A program made the position numbers and the translations under genes. Source: Suillus spraguei (taxonomy: Eukaryota > Basidiomycota > Agaricomycetes > Boletales > Suillaceae). Taken from it: a stretch of 64,000 bases of DNA. The notes beneath the pieces are model-generated. The model saw nothing but the letters and a program-made list of their open reading frames with translations. It did not search any database and was not told the origin of the DNA. Of the stretch, positions 22,129 to 32,528 are shown in pieces. Each line of letters opens with the position of its first letter. Position 1 is the first letter of the stretch. The stretch spans positions 124,001 through 188,000 of the forward strand of contig JABCPU010000033.1 of the NCBI GenBank assembly GCA_016800925.1. Direction: 5' to 3'.

Positions 22129-25100
22129 TTATGTGTACAGTGATGAAGTTGACCTATTTGCCGTCCGCTCGACTATCGACGTGCCATCACGGAACCGTGT
22201 TCGGAACAGCACGTTTGCATTTGTAAACAGGCCCTCCTTCAGTGAAACGACTATAAATTGGGAGCCCTTGAAACGTGTTCGGAATAGGTGGCCAATATGC
22301 TGAGTATGGGAAAGGTCAAGAGCGGCATCGATTTCATCCAGAATGTACATGGGCGCCGGCTTGAATTGTAGAAGGGCCATGATGAGAGAAAGTGCGATTA
22401 AGGAACTGTGCAACACTCGTCAGTAACAATATTAATATTTTACTGATAACTGTTTCGTACCGTTGGCCACCACTCAGTTCGGTTAGACTTTGTTTCCAAA
22501 CAGTCCCCAGCTGTACTTTCACCTCAAGTCCCTGCATCAAGTCTTGACTTCTGGAGGCTGAAGTTTGGCGAAATTGCCAGGTAAAAGTTCGGCAAAGATG
22601 CCACCGAAGTCACTGCAAAAGAGGATGAGTGCCGATGGGCTGACGGTGAAGGAATCGTTATACCCGTTCACTTTCTCCCATGTCTTCTGGAGAGCGTCAC
22701 GCTTATATCGGTCCAGTTCCTCTATGGTGTCTTCGATCTTTTCTTTGTCCTTCAGAACTGTGGCCAACATCTTCTTAAGGTCCAATTCTTTCTTCTCGAC
22801 ACTAGTCGCAAGTCATTCAAATCAAATGAGTGTCTTGCTGACAAGACTTACGTGTCGATCATGTTCATGACCTTCGGGTTGACTTTCTTTTTCATTCCCT
22901 TCTGTTTCTCTTCAAGTTCGTCCGCTTTGGCTCGCAACGAAGGCATATCTTGATCAAACTCATACTGTGAGCCGGGTTTGCCAAACGACCTTGGAGAAAT
23001 GTCAAGTATGTTCAAAAAAGAGCAGGGGATCACCCACTGGTATTCATCCCGAATCCACTCATGCTGCTTCTCTAAGTCAGCTACAAGTTTGGCCTGCGTG
23101 ATCTTATCCTTTTCGAGTGCGACAACATCATGTTCCAACTTTTTCAGCTCGATTTCTGCGTCAGATACTCCCTTCTTCTGCTCACGAATAGCATTCTCCA
23201 GGTCCTTGAGCTCGTTGTCGAATTGAGTCAGCGTTGCCCGTTCTTCCTGAAGCTTGTGCTCCGCTCTTGCGTGGTCCGCCTATGTTACACGAGAAGGATT
23301 TTCTAGGACACTGGATTGGAGAGAATCGTACCTCGTGCTTGGTAAGTTTAGTATTGAGCGTTGCCATGTCCTTGTGAAGCTTGGCGATTTGTGCGTGAGC
23401 ACCTTTGATGCTGTCCTCGGCCTCCTTGATATCCTTTTCCATTTGTTCTAGGAGTCATTAGCCAGTAGCATAATAAATTCAAAAGCTTCCCTACCAAGCT
23501 CCAGTACAGAGGTTTGATGTTCCTTGTGCTGCGTCTTTACCACGACAGCTTGTTTCTGAAGAGCTGCCTTTTGCCTGCTAATCTCGGCCTGCATAGCTGG
23601 TCAGCGTACCCGAGGGAAGGAGGGATGAAGTACTCGCTTTCAATTCATTAATCTTGCCTTCCTTGTTGTTTTTGAACTCGTCCATGTCCTTTTCGAGCTT
23701 ACTGCACTCCTCCTTGGCGACCTTTTGTTTCTCCCTGGCTGTCTCGACAGCCAATTTTAAAGCACCAATCATCTTCTTCAACTCTTCTACCTCAGCACCG
23801 AGCTAGGCGATATCGGTTGGTTATTTAAATGAGACTGAACGAATGATGACGACTGCACCCACCCTCACAGCGTTGCTGCCTTCTGCCTGCTGCTCCAAAA
23901 GACTGACTTCATGCAGCTTGATGTCGAGTTCGCGAGTAAATTTTCTCCATGATTCTCTCTTGTCTCGATTAGCCGCTTCTGCTCTTTCAAGCTCACTCAA
24001 ACGAGACTGTGCATCTCCCAGCTTGCGCTCTGCCTCGAGGAGTTCTTGCACCCTCAGCAGTATGCCACTTCCGCTTGGAGCTGCTCCTCCACTAAGCGTA
24101 CCAGAAGGGTCATACTGGTCGCCATTCAAAGTGACAGACTTGACCTTTGCACCGAATGTGACCGCATTGGCAGTTTCAGCGTCCTCACACACGATGGTGT
24201 CTCCGAAGACGAATGCCATGGCGCGAGCCACTTCTTCTGGGTAACCAATGAGCGATAGGGCCAGGTTGGCTTTACCCGGTGCAAGCTGATCAACTTGCGC
24301 TAATCTCTGGTAAAAATGAGGGTCTTCCTTCACTAGCTAAGGTAACAAGAGACACACCTGAGCATTTAAAGCAAATGAATTTATTTTGTTCAGTGGAATG
24401 ATAGTGATGCGCTTCTTCAGCTTTCCGTTCTGGAGGAGGTCCTTGCCAACTTTCTCATCTTCAACGACGACATTGTAGAGCTTGCCCCCAGCAACGATTT
24501 CAAGCGCCTGGGATTTGTTTTGGTGCTGGGGAGGGATCGAAGTCAGGTTAGCAACCAACCCCTTCACCTTGGTGCGGTCGAAATTCGGGTATGGCATCGA
24601 GTAATCAAAATTCAATGACGATAGGCGTTGTTTAACTGCATCGCGCCCCTGTATGACTGTTACATATAGGCATAAAAAAAGAGCATAGAACATACCTCAG
24701 TAAACTGTCGGACTTGTCCCCTTGCGGTCGCCAGAGAGACTTGACTTTCTTGCTCTCGTTCAGCGCTCCAACCACAGTCAGTAACTTTGCATTTGAGCTT
24801 CTCGGCTTCCGTCCGCATGTTTTCCATATTACGCTTCCCTTGGCCTGCTTCCTTCTCTACGTCCTTCCATTTTGCTTCCAATGCCTTCAGTTCCTTCTCA
24901 CTCATGTTGAGTTTCACGCGATTCTGTTCTTCCTCAGCCGACCCTTGGGCCATGCGGGCTTTTGCGTCTGCAAGCTGACCCATGTAGCCACCTCCGGAGT
25001 TTCCGGTGTTGCTTGATGAGAGACCAGTAAGTAGCGTCTGCAGTAGCTCCTCTGATTTCGATAGTGATCCTTGCGTTTCGTTATGCTTCGCTTTGACAGA

Positions 25101-26392
25101 CAAGTAAGACGATTGGAGTTCTCGGGCCTGGGTACGCTTTTCCTCCAGGGATTTAAAGAGCTCTTGAAGCTCTGCCTCGGCACTGGCGACGCTTTTCTTT
25201 TCGTCGATGATATTACCGTTTGCGAGGTCGACCTGGGTTCGAACTTTCACCAGCTCCTTTTCCAGGAGCGCCACCTCCTCCTCCATCTTCTTGAACCTAC
25301 CACCTTTCTTCCGCTCAGCTTCCCGTTTCGCGTTGACCTCCTGCATCTCCTTCTCAGCTGCCTTCATCTCCTTGATAAGCTTCTTCTTCCTCTTCTCTGT
25401 CATTTCCATCTCTACTTTCTTGTTCTCGATATCATCTTGCGCCTTCTCTACCCTCTTATTGGCGGCTGTCCATTCCCAAGCGCGCAGTTTCCTGCCAATC
25501 TTCTCCAGTTCCGTCCGGGTCTTCTGGAACGCAATAAATTGACGTTTCTCTTCCCGGAGTTTATCTAGCTTAGGTGTGATCTCCTCCTCAAGGAGAGACG
25601 TTATCTCCTGCACGCGCTTCTCCTTTTTCGACATCGTCTTCTTAGCCTTGTCCTTTCGATCCTCGAACATGCGGGTACCTGCTGCTTCTTCTACCATACC
25701 AAGGATTTCTTGCGGACGCATGTTAAGGACCTGGTTAAAAATGTGTAATCTAAACGTGCGAAAGCAATAAGACTGAACATACCTTGGTGATGCGACCTTG
25801 CATGATGAGGAAATTGGGATTGTTAATATTCAGCTGTACACTCTGGAACAAAGTCTGGATATTATTCTGCTGCGATTTGTGACCATTCAAAAGGTACTTT
25901 GATATGTTTGGAAGCGCTATCTGGAAGACGTGAGTTTCAAGCACAAATGTGTCAGACTGTGAACGCACTTGACGCGTGACTGTAATCTGCTTCAAGTTTT
26001 CAAATCCAACAGGACTCTTCTCTCTATCTGAGTTGTCAAAGACAATCGTTACGCTGGCCTTGGTAACACCAGCTTGGCCTCTCTTATAAATAAGATCTTG
26101 TTGGTTTTGAGCTCGCATCTGCGGCGCGCATGAGTGTGGCGGTTAATATAGACCAAAGACAGTTTGTACTCACTTGTGACATATTGGTGATACCAAGCAC
26201 AAAACAAATCGCGTCAAGTATGTTGGACTTGCCGGATCCATTGAGGCCAGTGATTGCATTGAATGATGGATCCCAACCCGTAATCTGAGTTCGGACTGGA
26301 TATGATTTGAAACCTTTAGAAACAAATGTCATCTAACAACTCATTTATTTACTTATAGTCATACCTTCGACCACAAGTTCCTCTATCCGCAT
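22129..26392 (-). CDS. SMC2: Condensin subunit SMC2
   Basis: Starts [10 protein letters not shown] (ATG 26392-26390), splices to [20 protein letters not shown], and carries the Walker A loop GLNGSGKSN and the [19 protein letters not shown] block diagnostic of SMC2. Two long coiled coils flank a hinge (about 23820-24690, with [19 protein letters not shown] and [13 protein letters not shown]). The C-terminal head has the signature LTELSGGQR and the Walker [12 protein letters not shown]. It ends at 22129. There are about a dozen introns and I find no break. SMC2 pairs with SMC4 to form the ATPase core of condensin, which compacts chromosomes in mitosis. Its promoter side faces the DUF262 gene and contains ACGCG repeats. 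Convergent with Kish. Confidence 0.96.
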
Positions 26393-26864
26393 GATTTGGA
26401 TTTGGTGTTGGGATATGGTAAGACGCGACGCGACGCGTGTATTGAGGCGGAGATTTATTCACTTTTCACGTGACCTATCTTTTACACAGAAATTTCGAGC
26501 CAAGAAATGTTCCGCAAGTCATTATGTACTGATTGGTAAGCATGTGGGTATGACAATTAAGCGCGGGGGATTTGGCGTCTATCAGTTTAGCCGTTCTCAG
26601 ATGCATCTCAGCTATAGAATGTGATTCGGATCGTTGTCTCACTAGCCATAAGTCCAAGTCGAATATTCAATGTTCAACATTTGTATTGATCAAAGCGCTC
26701 GCGGAATTTTTAGCACGGATTAGCGCAAATACTTCCTTTTCGCTTCATTTTTTGCGTCAAACTTAAACACACATGAAGCTTGAGGGTGAACAGATCCTCT
26801 TTCAAACGACCACTAGATTGTCGGCGATTTGAACTGCCACCCATAATCCAGTGTTCTTCCTATC
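26393..26864. other. Shared promoter region of divergent SMC2 and DUF262 genes
   Basis: A 472-bp gap between two start codons. Besides the ACGCG cluster near SMC2 I recognise no further element. Confidence 0.5.
26423..26438. promoter_or_regulatory. Three ACGCG repeats, MluI cell-cycle box-like, upstream of SMC2
   Basis: ACGCG occurs three times back to back, at 26423-26427, 26428-26432 and 26433-26437, the last extended to the full palindrome ACGCGT. The site lies about 31-46 bp upstream of the SMC2 start codon. In yeasts ACGCGT is bound by the MBF complex at G1/S genes. Assigning this role here is inference; it could also lie within the 5' leader. Confidence 0.4.
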
Positions 26865-29800
26865 ATGTCGCTGTCAGATGTCTCTGACTTAACAGATTTA
26901 TCTTCTGACGAAGATGACTTCTCGCCATCCAAAACAAGCCGGGCAACGGCGTCAAAGAAAGGCACCAAAGAATACAAAATTTCAGGCGTCCTGCGTGCGC
27001 CACGAACCACATCGTATACAGCCAAGTCACTCTACGGTAAGGCGAGCGGCTTACTAGAGGTGTTTATCGTGCATTACCCTTCTCGCAGACCAAATCATCG
27101 ACAATGCGATTGACCTTGACCCAGAATACCAACGTGGTGAGTCTCTCGCCCTGAAAAAGATGGCTCTCTTTTTACTTTCCTCGCAACATCTTCTGATGCC
27201 CCATCTCGTTCATAGATGTTGTATGGCCAGAGCTAAAGCAATCCGGTCTTATCGACTCCATGCTGCGAAACTACTACATGCCCCCAATAATATTTGGCAA
27301 GTCTATTTACCTCCCTGTTTAACTCATGCATTGATAGGAGGGCATCATTAGCGGTGTCGACAGCCGATGATGGCACTGAGCTGCGGACTTGCATCGACGG
27401 GAAGCAAAGGCTGACTTCAATACAAAGGTATATACGGTAAATCAACACAAATTATTCGCTGATATACCACAATTTTTGATTCAGGTTTATGGATGCACAG
27501 GTTTGTAATTCTGTCATCTGCAGTGTCGTCGTCTCGCTAAGTTTGGATTTACTAGATTCCACGTTAGTCAATACATGCCTTTACTGCATGCGCTTACTCA
27601 ACTTGGCACCCTATCACAGATAAAGATTCGTACGTCCCTCTAAGCCCTCTATGACGCATATTATTCAGTACTGTTCAGGTTCACAAACGAGAGGCTTTGG
27701 TATAAATCGAACCGCGCTTATGCTAGGCGAAAGCTTCTTCCGAAACAACTCGTCCATCAATTTTCGAACAAGCAAATTGTATGCGTCGAGTACAGTGACA
27801 TCAATCCAGATCAGGAACGTGAGATCTTCCAGGTAGGTGCTGGAGCCTCGTTGCATGCTACTAGCTTACACGATAATTAAGAGAGTACAACTGGGGGTTG
27901 CGCTTACTCCTGCAGGTCAGTACTGCTTTTTTCATCGTTGTACAGTAGCTTGATGCGCATGTTGTAGAACGCATGCAAGCAATTGTTGGCCCTTGGCCTA
28001 CGATCATTCGGGAAATTCAAAGCCAAGTACTTGGTGAAGATGGGTTTCAGGGTTACCTTGACTGGGGTCATGCACGAGGACGCGACTTTCAATGTGTGGC
28101 ATCTATAGGCTACCTCATTGAGAACCATCCTAAGCCCACTGTTCCCTCCGCCCCGACACTTGAAAAGTGGCTCTTAAAGAGCGACCCTGTCTCTCCGAAG
28201 CTTCGCGAGGACTTGCTAGATACGTTCCGTGTCTTTCTCGTCCTTGCCCGGGACCAGAAATACAGTCGCTCGCTCAACAAGCCTACTCGTGTTTCTCCCA
28301 TAGAGTTTGTGATGATCGGCGTCCTAATTTACCTCTTCCGCGATCGGCTGTCCCTTACACAACTCTCCTCTGCCATCGAAAAGATGCGAAAAGATGTACG
28401 CGACGAACACAAAGATATTCGGGCAAACGCCAGGATCACCAAGCATATGATGTCATTCATGAGCAAAAGACTCAAAATATCCGAGTTAAAGACTGATGGG
28501 GAAGGTGACAAACCGGCCGCTGGAAAACCTACAAAAGCCAAGAAACGCAAGAGGATCGCGGAATATGATGATGATAGTGAGGAGGAGGAAAAGCCTCGTA
28601 AAGTAACTGTGACGAAGGCGCCACCTGCTGCATCTTCAAGTGAGCCATTTTTCTGAGCTTTTGTTGATAAGTCTTTGATCCACTACTTGCACATATAGCT
28701 TCAAAATCAAAGTCTTCAGGATCTGCTCCCAAACACAAGAGTGAATCCAAGTCAAATCTTGTGCCAACAAAAGTGTCGGCTGCCCCTGTAGTGTTTCAGT
28801 CAAAGAAGAAAAAAGCTTCTCCAGAGTCTCGACCGCCTGTGGAAAAATGTCACAGGCTCCAGTACAAGCAAAAGTGCCACTTCTGACACCTGCTCCTCCC
28901 GCCACATCTGCTAGGTCGTCGCCACCTTTTGAACAAGTATCCCCCCTTCAATCAAATATAGCAATTTCGGCCCATCCTGCCAGACCTTCTCCTGCGCCCA
29001 TTAAGACGGATGCTCAGGTTTCTCCGGTGGTAAAGTCGGAGCCACGTATTGCTTCGTTATATCCTTCTCCTGCGATTATATCCGGTGTACCAGCGGCTGA
29101 TAGACTGGGCCCTATTCGAGCCGCGAAAGAGGCTATTCGAACAGATACTAGTTCTCAGGTCCAGTCTCCTGTTGTTCCTCACGCAGAGCATAATGGTGTG
29201 GGTACCGTGTCAAATCTTGACGTGAATGGCTCCGCAGCTATGCGTGATCCTCGCCGTGCTGGGCCATCTCCACCGGCTGTCGCTGTTCCGCCACAACAAG
29301 GCCCGCACCCACTATATAACGGTCTGGGGCAACAATTTCAAATCAACCCATCGGAGATTGAAGCTCTTTTGCGGGCGCGTGGACTTGTGGCGCCTCATAA
29401 TCAACAAATGCCAATAAACTCCCCTGTTACATTGCCTGAACAACTCATGACAGCCATGTCATCGGGCTTGAATATTTTGAGCGGCATTAGTGCTTCTGCC
29501 TCTGGTTCTTCGAATTTCTCGCAGGGTATTTCAGTCAGTGGTTCTGGGCAGGGCATGCAGCCTGTTCCATCCCTCCAGCACTCTCAAGGAGACCCTCAAG
29601 CTCCGTTGTACTTGCCTGGCCCATCACAAAATGGGTTCTCAAACGGCACTCATGCTGCTTCGTATCATTCCCTCCCACCTCGGCCGTTGTCGACTGCACC
29701 AGCCCCAGTCAATACAGGCGTATCAAGTGCGCCAATGCCGCCGCCGCCGCATTCTGCATCATCCACTGGATCATTCAAAGATGAGCGACGATACAGTGAG

Positions 29801-29953
29801 CATGAACGACGGGACTACTCAAGAGGTGGTGGTTCTTATGAGAAAGACCATCGACGTAATGATTCCCGGCGGGATTCGAGCGGGTGGGACAACCACAGAG
29901 GAAGGGATAGTGGCTGGGGTCAAAGGGGGAGGGAGAGCTGGCGGAAGCCATAG
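26865..29953 (+). CDS. DUF262 (GmrSD N-terminal, ParB-like) protein with disordered C-terminal tail
   Basis: An acidic N-terminus (MSLSDVSDLTDLSSDEDD) leads to a DUF262 domain from about residue 58. It has the family anchors DPEYQRDVVWP and CIDGKQRLTSIQRF (DGQQR-type motif), then EREIFQRVQLGVALTP and a helical region to about residue 340. The rest is K/E-rich, then P/S/Q-rich, ending in an R/G/D-rich tail (GWGQRGRESWRKP). Three consecutive exons are only 16, 7 and 10 nt (27485-27500, 27556-27562, 27621-27630), and the intron 27297-27351 is GC-AG. At 28843-28847 a run of five A would need a sixth to continue the frame; otherwise the protein stops near 28888. Bacterial relatives are type IV restriction subunits; the fungal role is unknown. 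I see no DUF1524 nuclease domain. Confidence 0.85.
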
Positions 29954-30408
29954 GTGAGCAGATAGCTTGATGGCAACAACGTGGTTCTTAAGGTAGGGCA
30001 TGAGTTTGTGTGTCCATTGCCCCTGGACTTATGTGATGTTCTAGGCGTCAATTAGGGCGCTAGATGGTCATTTCTGGGTCATTCTGCGGCCCCAGCAACA
30101 CCATGTGTTGTCCTCGTTTAACGATTGTGTTTCACATTGCAACATATTTTGCCTTTTTTATAATCATGACAGCATACTTCTCGGCTTCACTTCACTTGCA
30201 ACGTGACTAGCCTCATTCATTCATTATACCTATTGCAACCCATTTATAATGGACACCACGAGTACCACCGCCTTTTCCTCTAGCTTGTAAATAAAGTGAA
30301 TATACACCATATCGTATGAACTATATTGTAGGGATTCTATTTGCAACGATATACGTTTCAGTATAAAAGCGAGTCTCAATAAATAAATGGCCCCTGATGA
30401 AATCTTAA
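29954..30408. other. Intergenic, convergent gene ends
   Basis: Short A/T-rich stretch between two 3' ends. Nothing else recognised. Confidence 0.5.
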
Positions 30409-32023
30409 CTAGTCGATTATTAACCAGGGCAAGACCGCTATAGCTCCTATCATGAAGACATGAGGTTGAGCTTCGCGGGCGCCATTTGTACCCTGTGCCC
30501 CATCTGCTACCCAGTCACGCCATGCAGCCTGCAGCTCAAGAGTAAATGCTTGCCCCTCTGCACTGTCGGAGCCTTCCGAGCCATAATAATAGGGATTCAC
30601 TACAGGTGTGAGCCATCCTTCCGGCGTGAAATGGAGCAAGCCAGATATGGTTGTGTCCGCTGCGGGAAGTGTGGTGGATGTTGTACTTGGCGCTAGTGTT
30701 GTCGAGGTAGTGACGGAAACAACGGCTCCAGCAGAAGCTAAGAGTGCTTTGCGAGCCTGTTCAGCGAGAGGGATATATGTGTGGATACTGCCAAGGAGAG
30801 ACAACCGGTAGACTGTGCTAGCTAGCAATGCGGTTGATGAAGTATCATAAAACGTGGCATTATTATCAGCGTAATTATAGAACAATCCGTTGGAGTTCTA
30901 GCCTGGCGATGAGACATTCTCTGGTAGGCCTGTCTCGAGATTGGACGTACAATGTGGGGATACATTGCTTCGTGGATCTCATGCGCCCAGTTAGCAAGGT
31001 CGTTCTGTTGATTCTTGAACAAACTCGTATACGGGGAACGTTGAATAGTCCCCAAGACCCGTATCATGCCTGCTGCCGCCCATGCATTACCTGTAATTGA
31101 ACCGCGCAAGTAATTCATACTATACTCAAGAGAACCCGCGCACCTGTCGACCAGTGCCCATCGTCATTTCCTGTCCGACCGAGTTGTATATGCTTCCATA
31201 AATTGCCCGCTGCCGCGTCCCGGAGATATTTTCGGTACAAACTGATCTGTGTGTACGCCTCGTTCAAAATGGTGTGATTTTGCGTCAGGACACCATAATA
31301 TGCCAAAAACGGGGGAACCATGTACACAAAATCACTCCTATGTGAAGACGTTAGTTATTTGCAGGAGCGTTGAGTGTATGACTTTTGTCTTTACCAAAGT
31401 TGTAATTGATCCACTCTGTGAGACAAGGCACCATCACTGGTCTTGGATACATTTTGGAACAGGTAGTCGAGTTGGTCCCGCGCCGCCCCTGCATAGTCTA
31501 GTCCATCTAGGGCTCCCTGCCCCGTCCAGTTTGCAAGTAGCACGGCAACTCCAATACTTGCTGGATCTCCTGCGCTTTCATCAGCGATTAGGGGCTGGGG
31601 GCCAGTGATATTGGACAAGCTTCGGGCGACGACGACGTTATGCGCAATCTTGAATACTTCACCAAGTGCGCTCGTTACATTAGATGAAATGTTATGGGGA
31701 GGTGGGACAGCGTTGAAAGACACGACGGAGTATGTCGGCGCATTGAGCTCCAGGAGAGCCTCTGCGCGTGTTCCATACTCCCAACTACAGAAATAAATGA
31801 GGTGAGATTTATAATCCTTGGGGCCACCGAGGAGAACAGAGAAATGGGGCTACCACTACCCAGTGCAGGATATTGAATGACAGCCTTGCCATGCTCACCT
31901 GTGCACTGCACCCTGGGCCAGTCGCTCGCTGATAATGGATATCTGCGCGCTTGTGAGGTTCTGTGCCCCTGCTTGACCATACAGCCTCAGTAGTAATAAG
32001 AGGCCTGCCACAAAGAGCAACAT
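30409..32023 (-). CDS. Secreted six-hairpin glycoside hydrolase, GH88/GH105 (YteR-like)
   Basis: ATG at 32023-32021 starts a signal peptide (MLLFVAGLLLLLRLYGQAGA). Exons then give WEYGTRAEALLELNAP, a LIADESAGDPASIGVAVLLANW block, YMVPPFLAYYGVLTQNHT, GNDDGHWSTGNAWAAAGM and SAEGQAFTLELQAAWRDW. These are the conserved patches of the alpha/alpha six-hairpin fold of unsaturated rhamnogalacturonyl or glucuronyl hydrolases, which trim oligosaccharides left by pectin lyases. There are about six introns. An S/T-rich region (VSTTSTTLAPSTTSTTLP) lies near residue 390, and the protein ends in a hydrophobic tail (FMIGAIAVLPWLIID), hinting at membrane or GPI attachment. Intact. The exact substrate is not predictable. 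Confidence 0.82.
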
Positions 32024-32528
32024 TGTAGAGTTGAATGAGTGCGAATGTTCACCCGATTGGGCGCAACATTGTCATACCAGACCGATTTTAAATAACACCA
32101 AGTCCAGGCACACTCCCGTCGACGATCCTGGTTAGCTTGTGGAGTTCGGAAGCAAATGCCTGGTCTGATTCCAATGGTGGTAGTACGCAACGTTCACAAC
32201 AGCTCATTAAGGGCCAGTGTGAGCAATCAAGCAAGGAAAAAATGGTACACTGGGTAACTGACACGAACCGCCTACGGTAGAAGTACGCTTTTCCCTCCAT
32301 AGTTAACATTTACGCATGTCTGGCAATCGTAGCGCCAAGCTGAATATGTGACACCTGAAATTAGGGTAGATTTGCTGCTAAAGCTGGAACAACATGCAAT
32401 TTGTATAAACTTACAGTTTGCTTCCTACTGTAAGAGGTACGGTACCGTGTACCATGCGACCGCGAAGATTCAACTTTGATGACGAGGTGCGGCAAATATA
32501 CTTTCTACAAATAGTTCTGCAGTCCGAC
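32024..32528. other. Intergenic
   Basis: Lies between the start of the glycoside hydrolase gene and the end of the FCP1-like gene, both on the minus strand. No supported gene seen. Confidence 0.5.

Noticed and set aside
25071..25568. Antisense frame of 165 codons within SMC2
   Set aside because: It is the complement of the K/E-rich coiled coil; Leu/Phe/Ser-rich shadow frame.
26865..29953. Calling the DUF262 gene an active GmrSD restriction system
   Set aside because: Only the N-terminal-type domain is visible; no DUF1524/HNH nuclease motif, and a eukaryotic intron structure.
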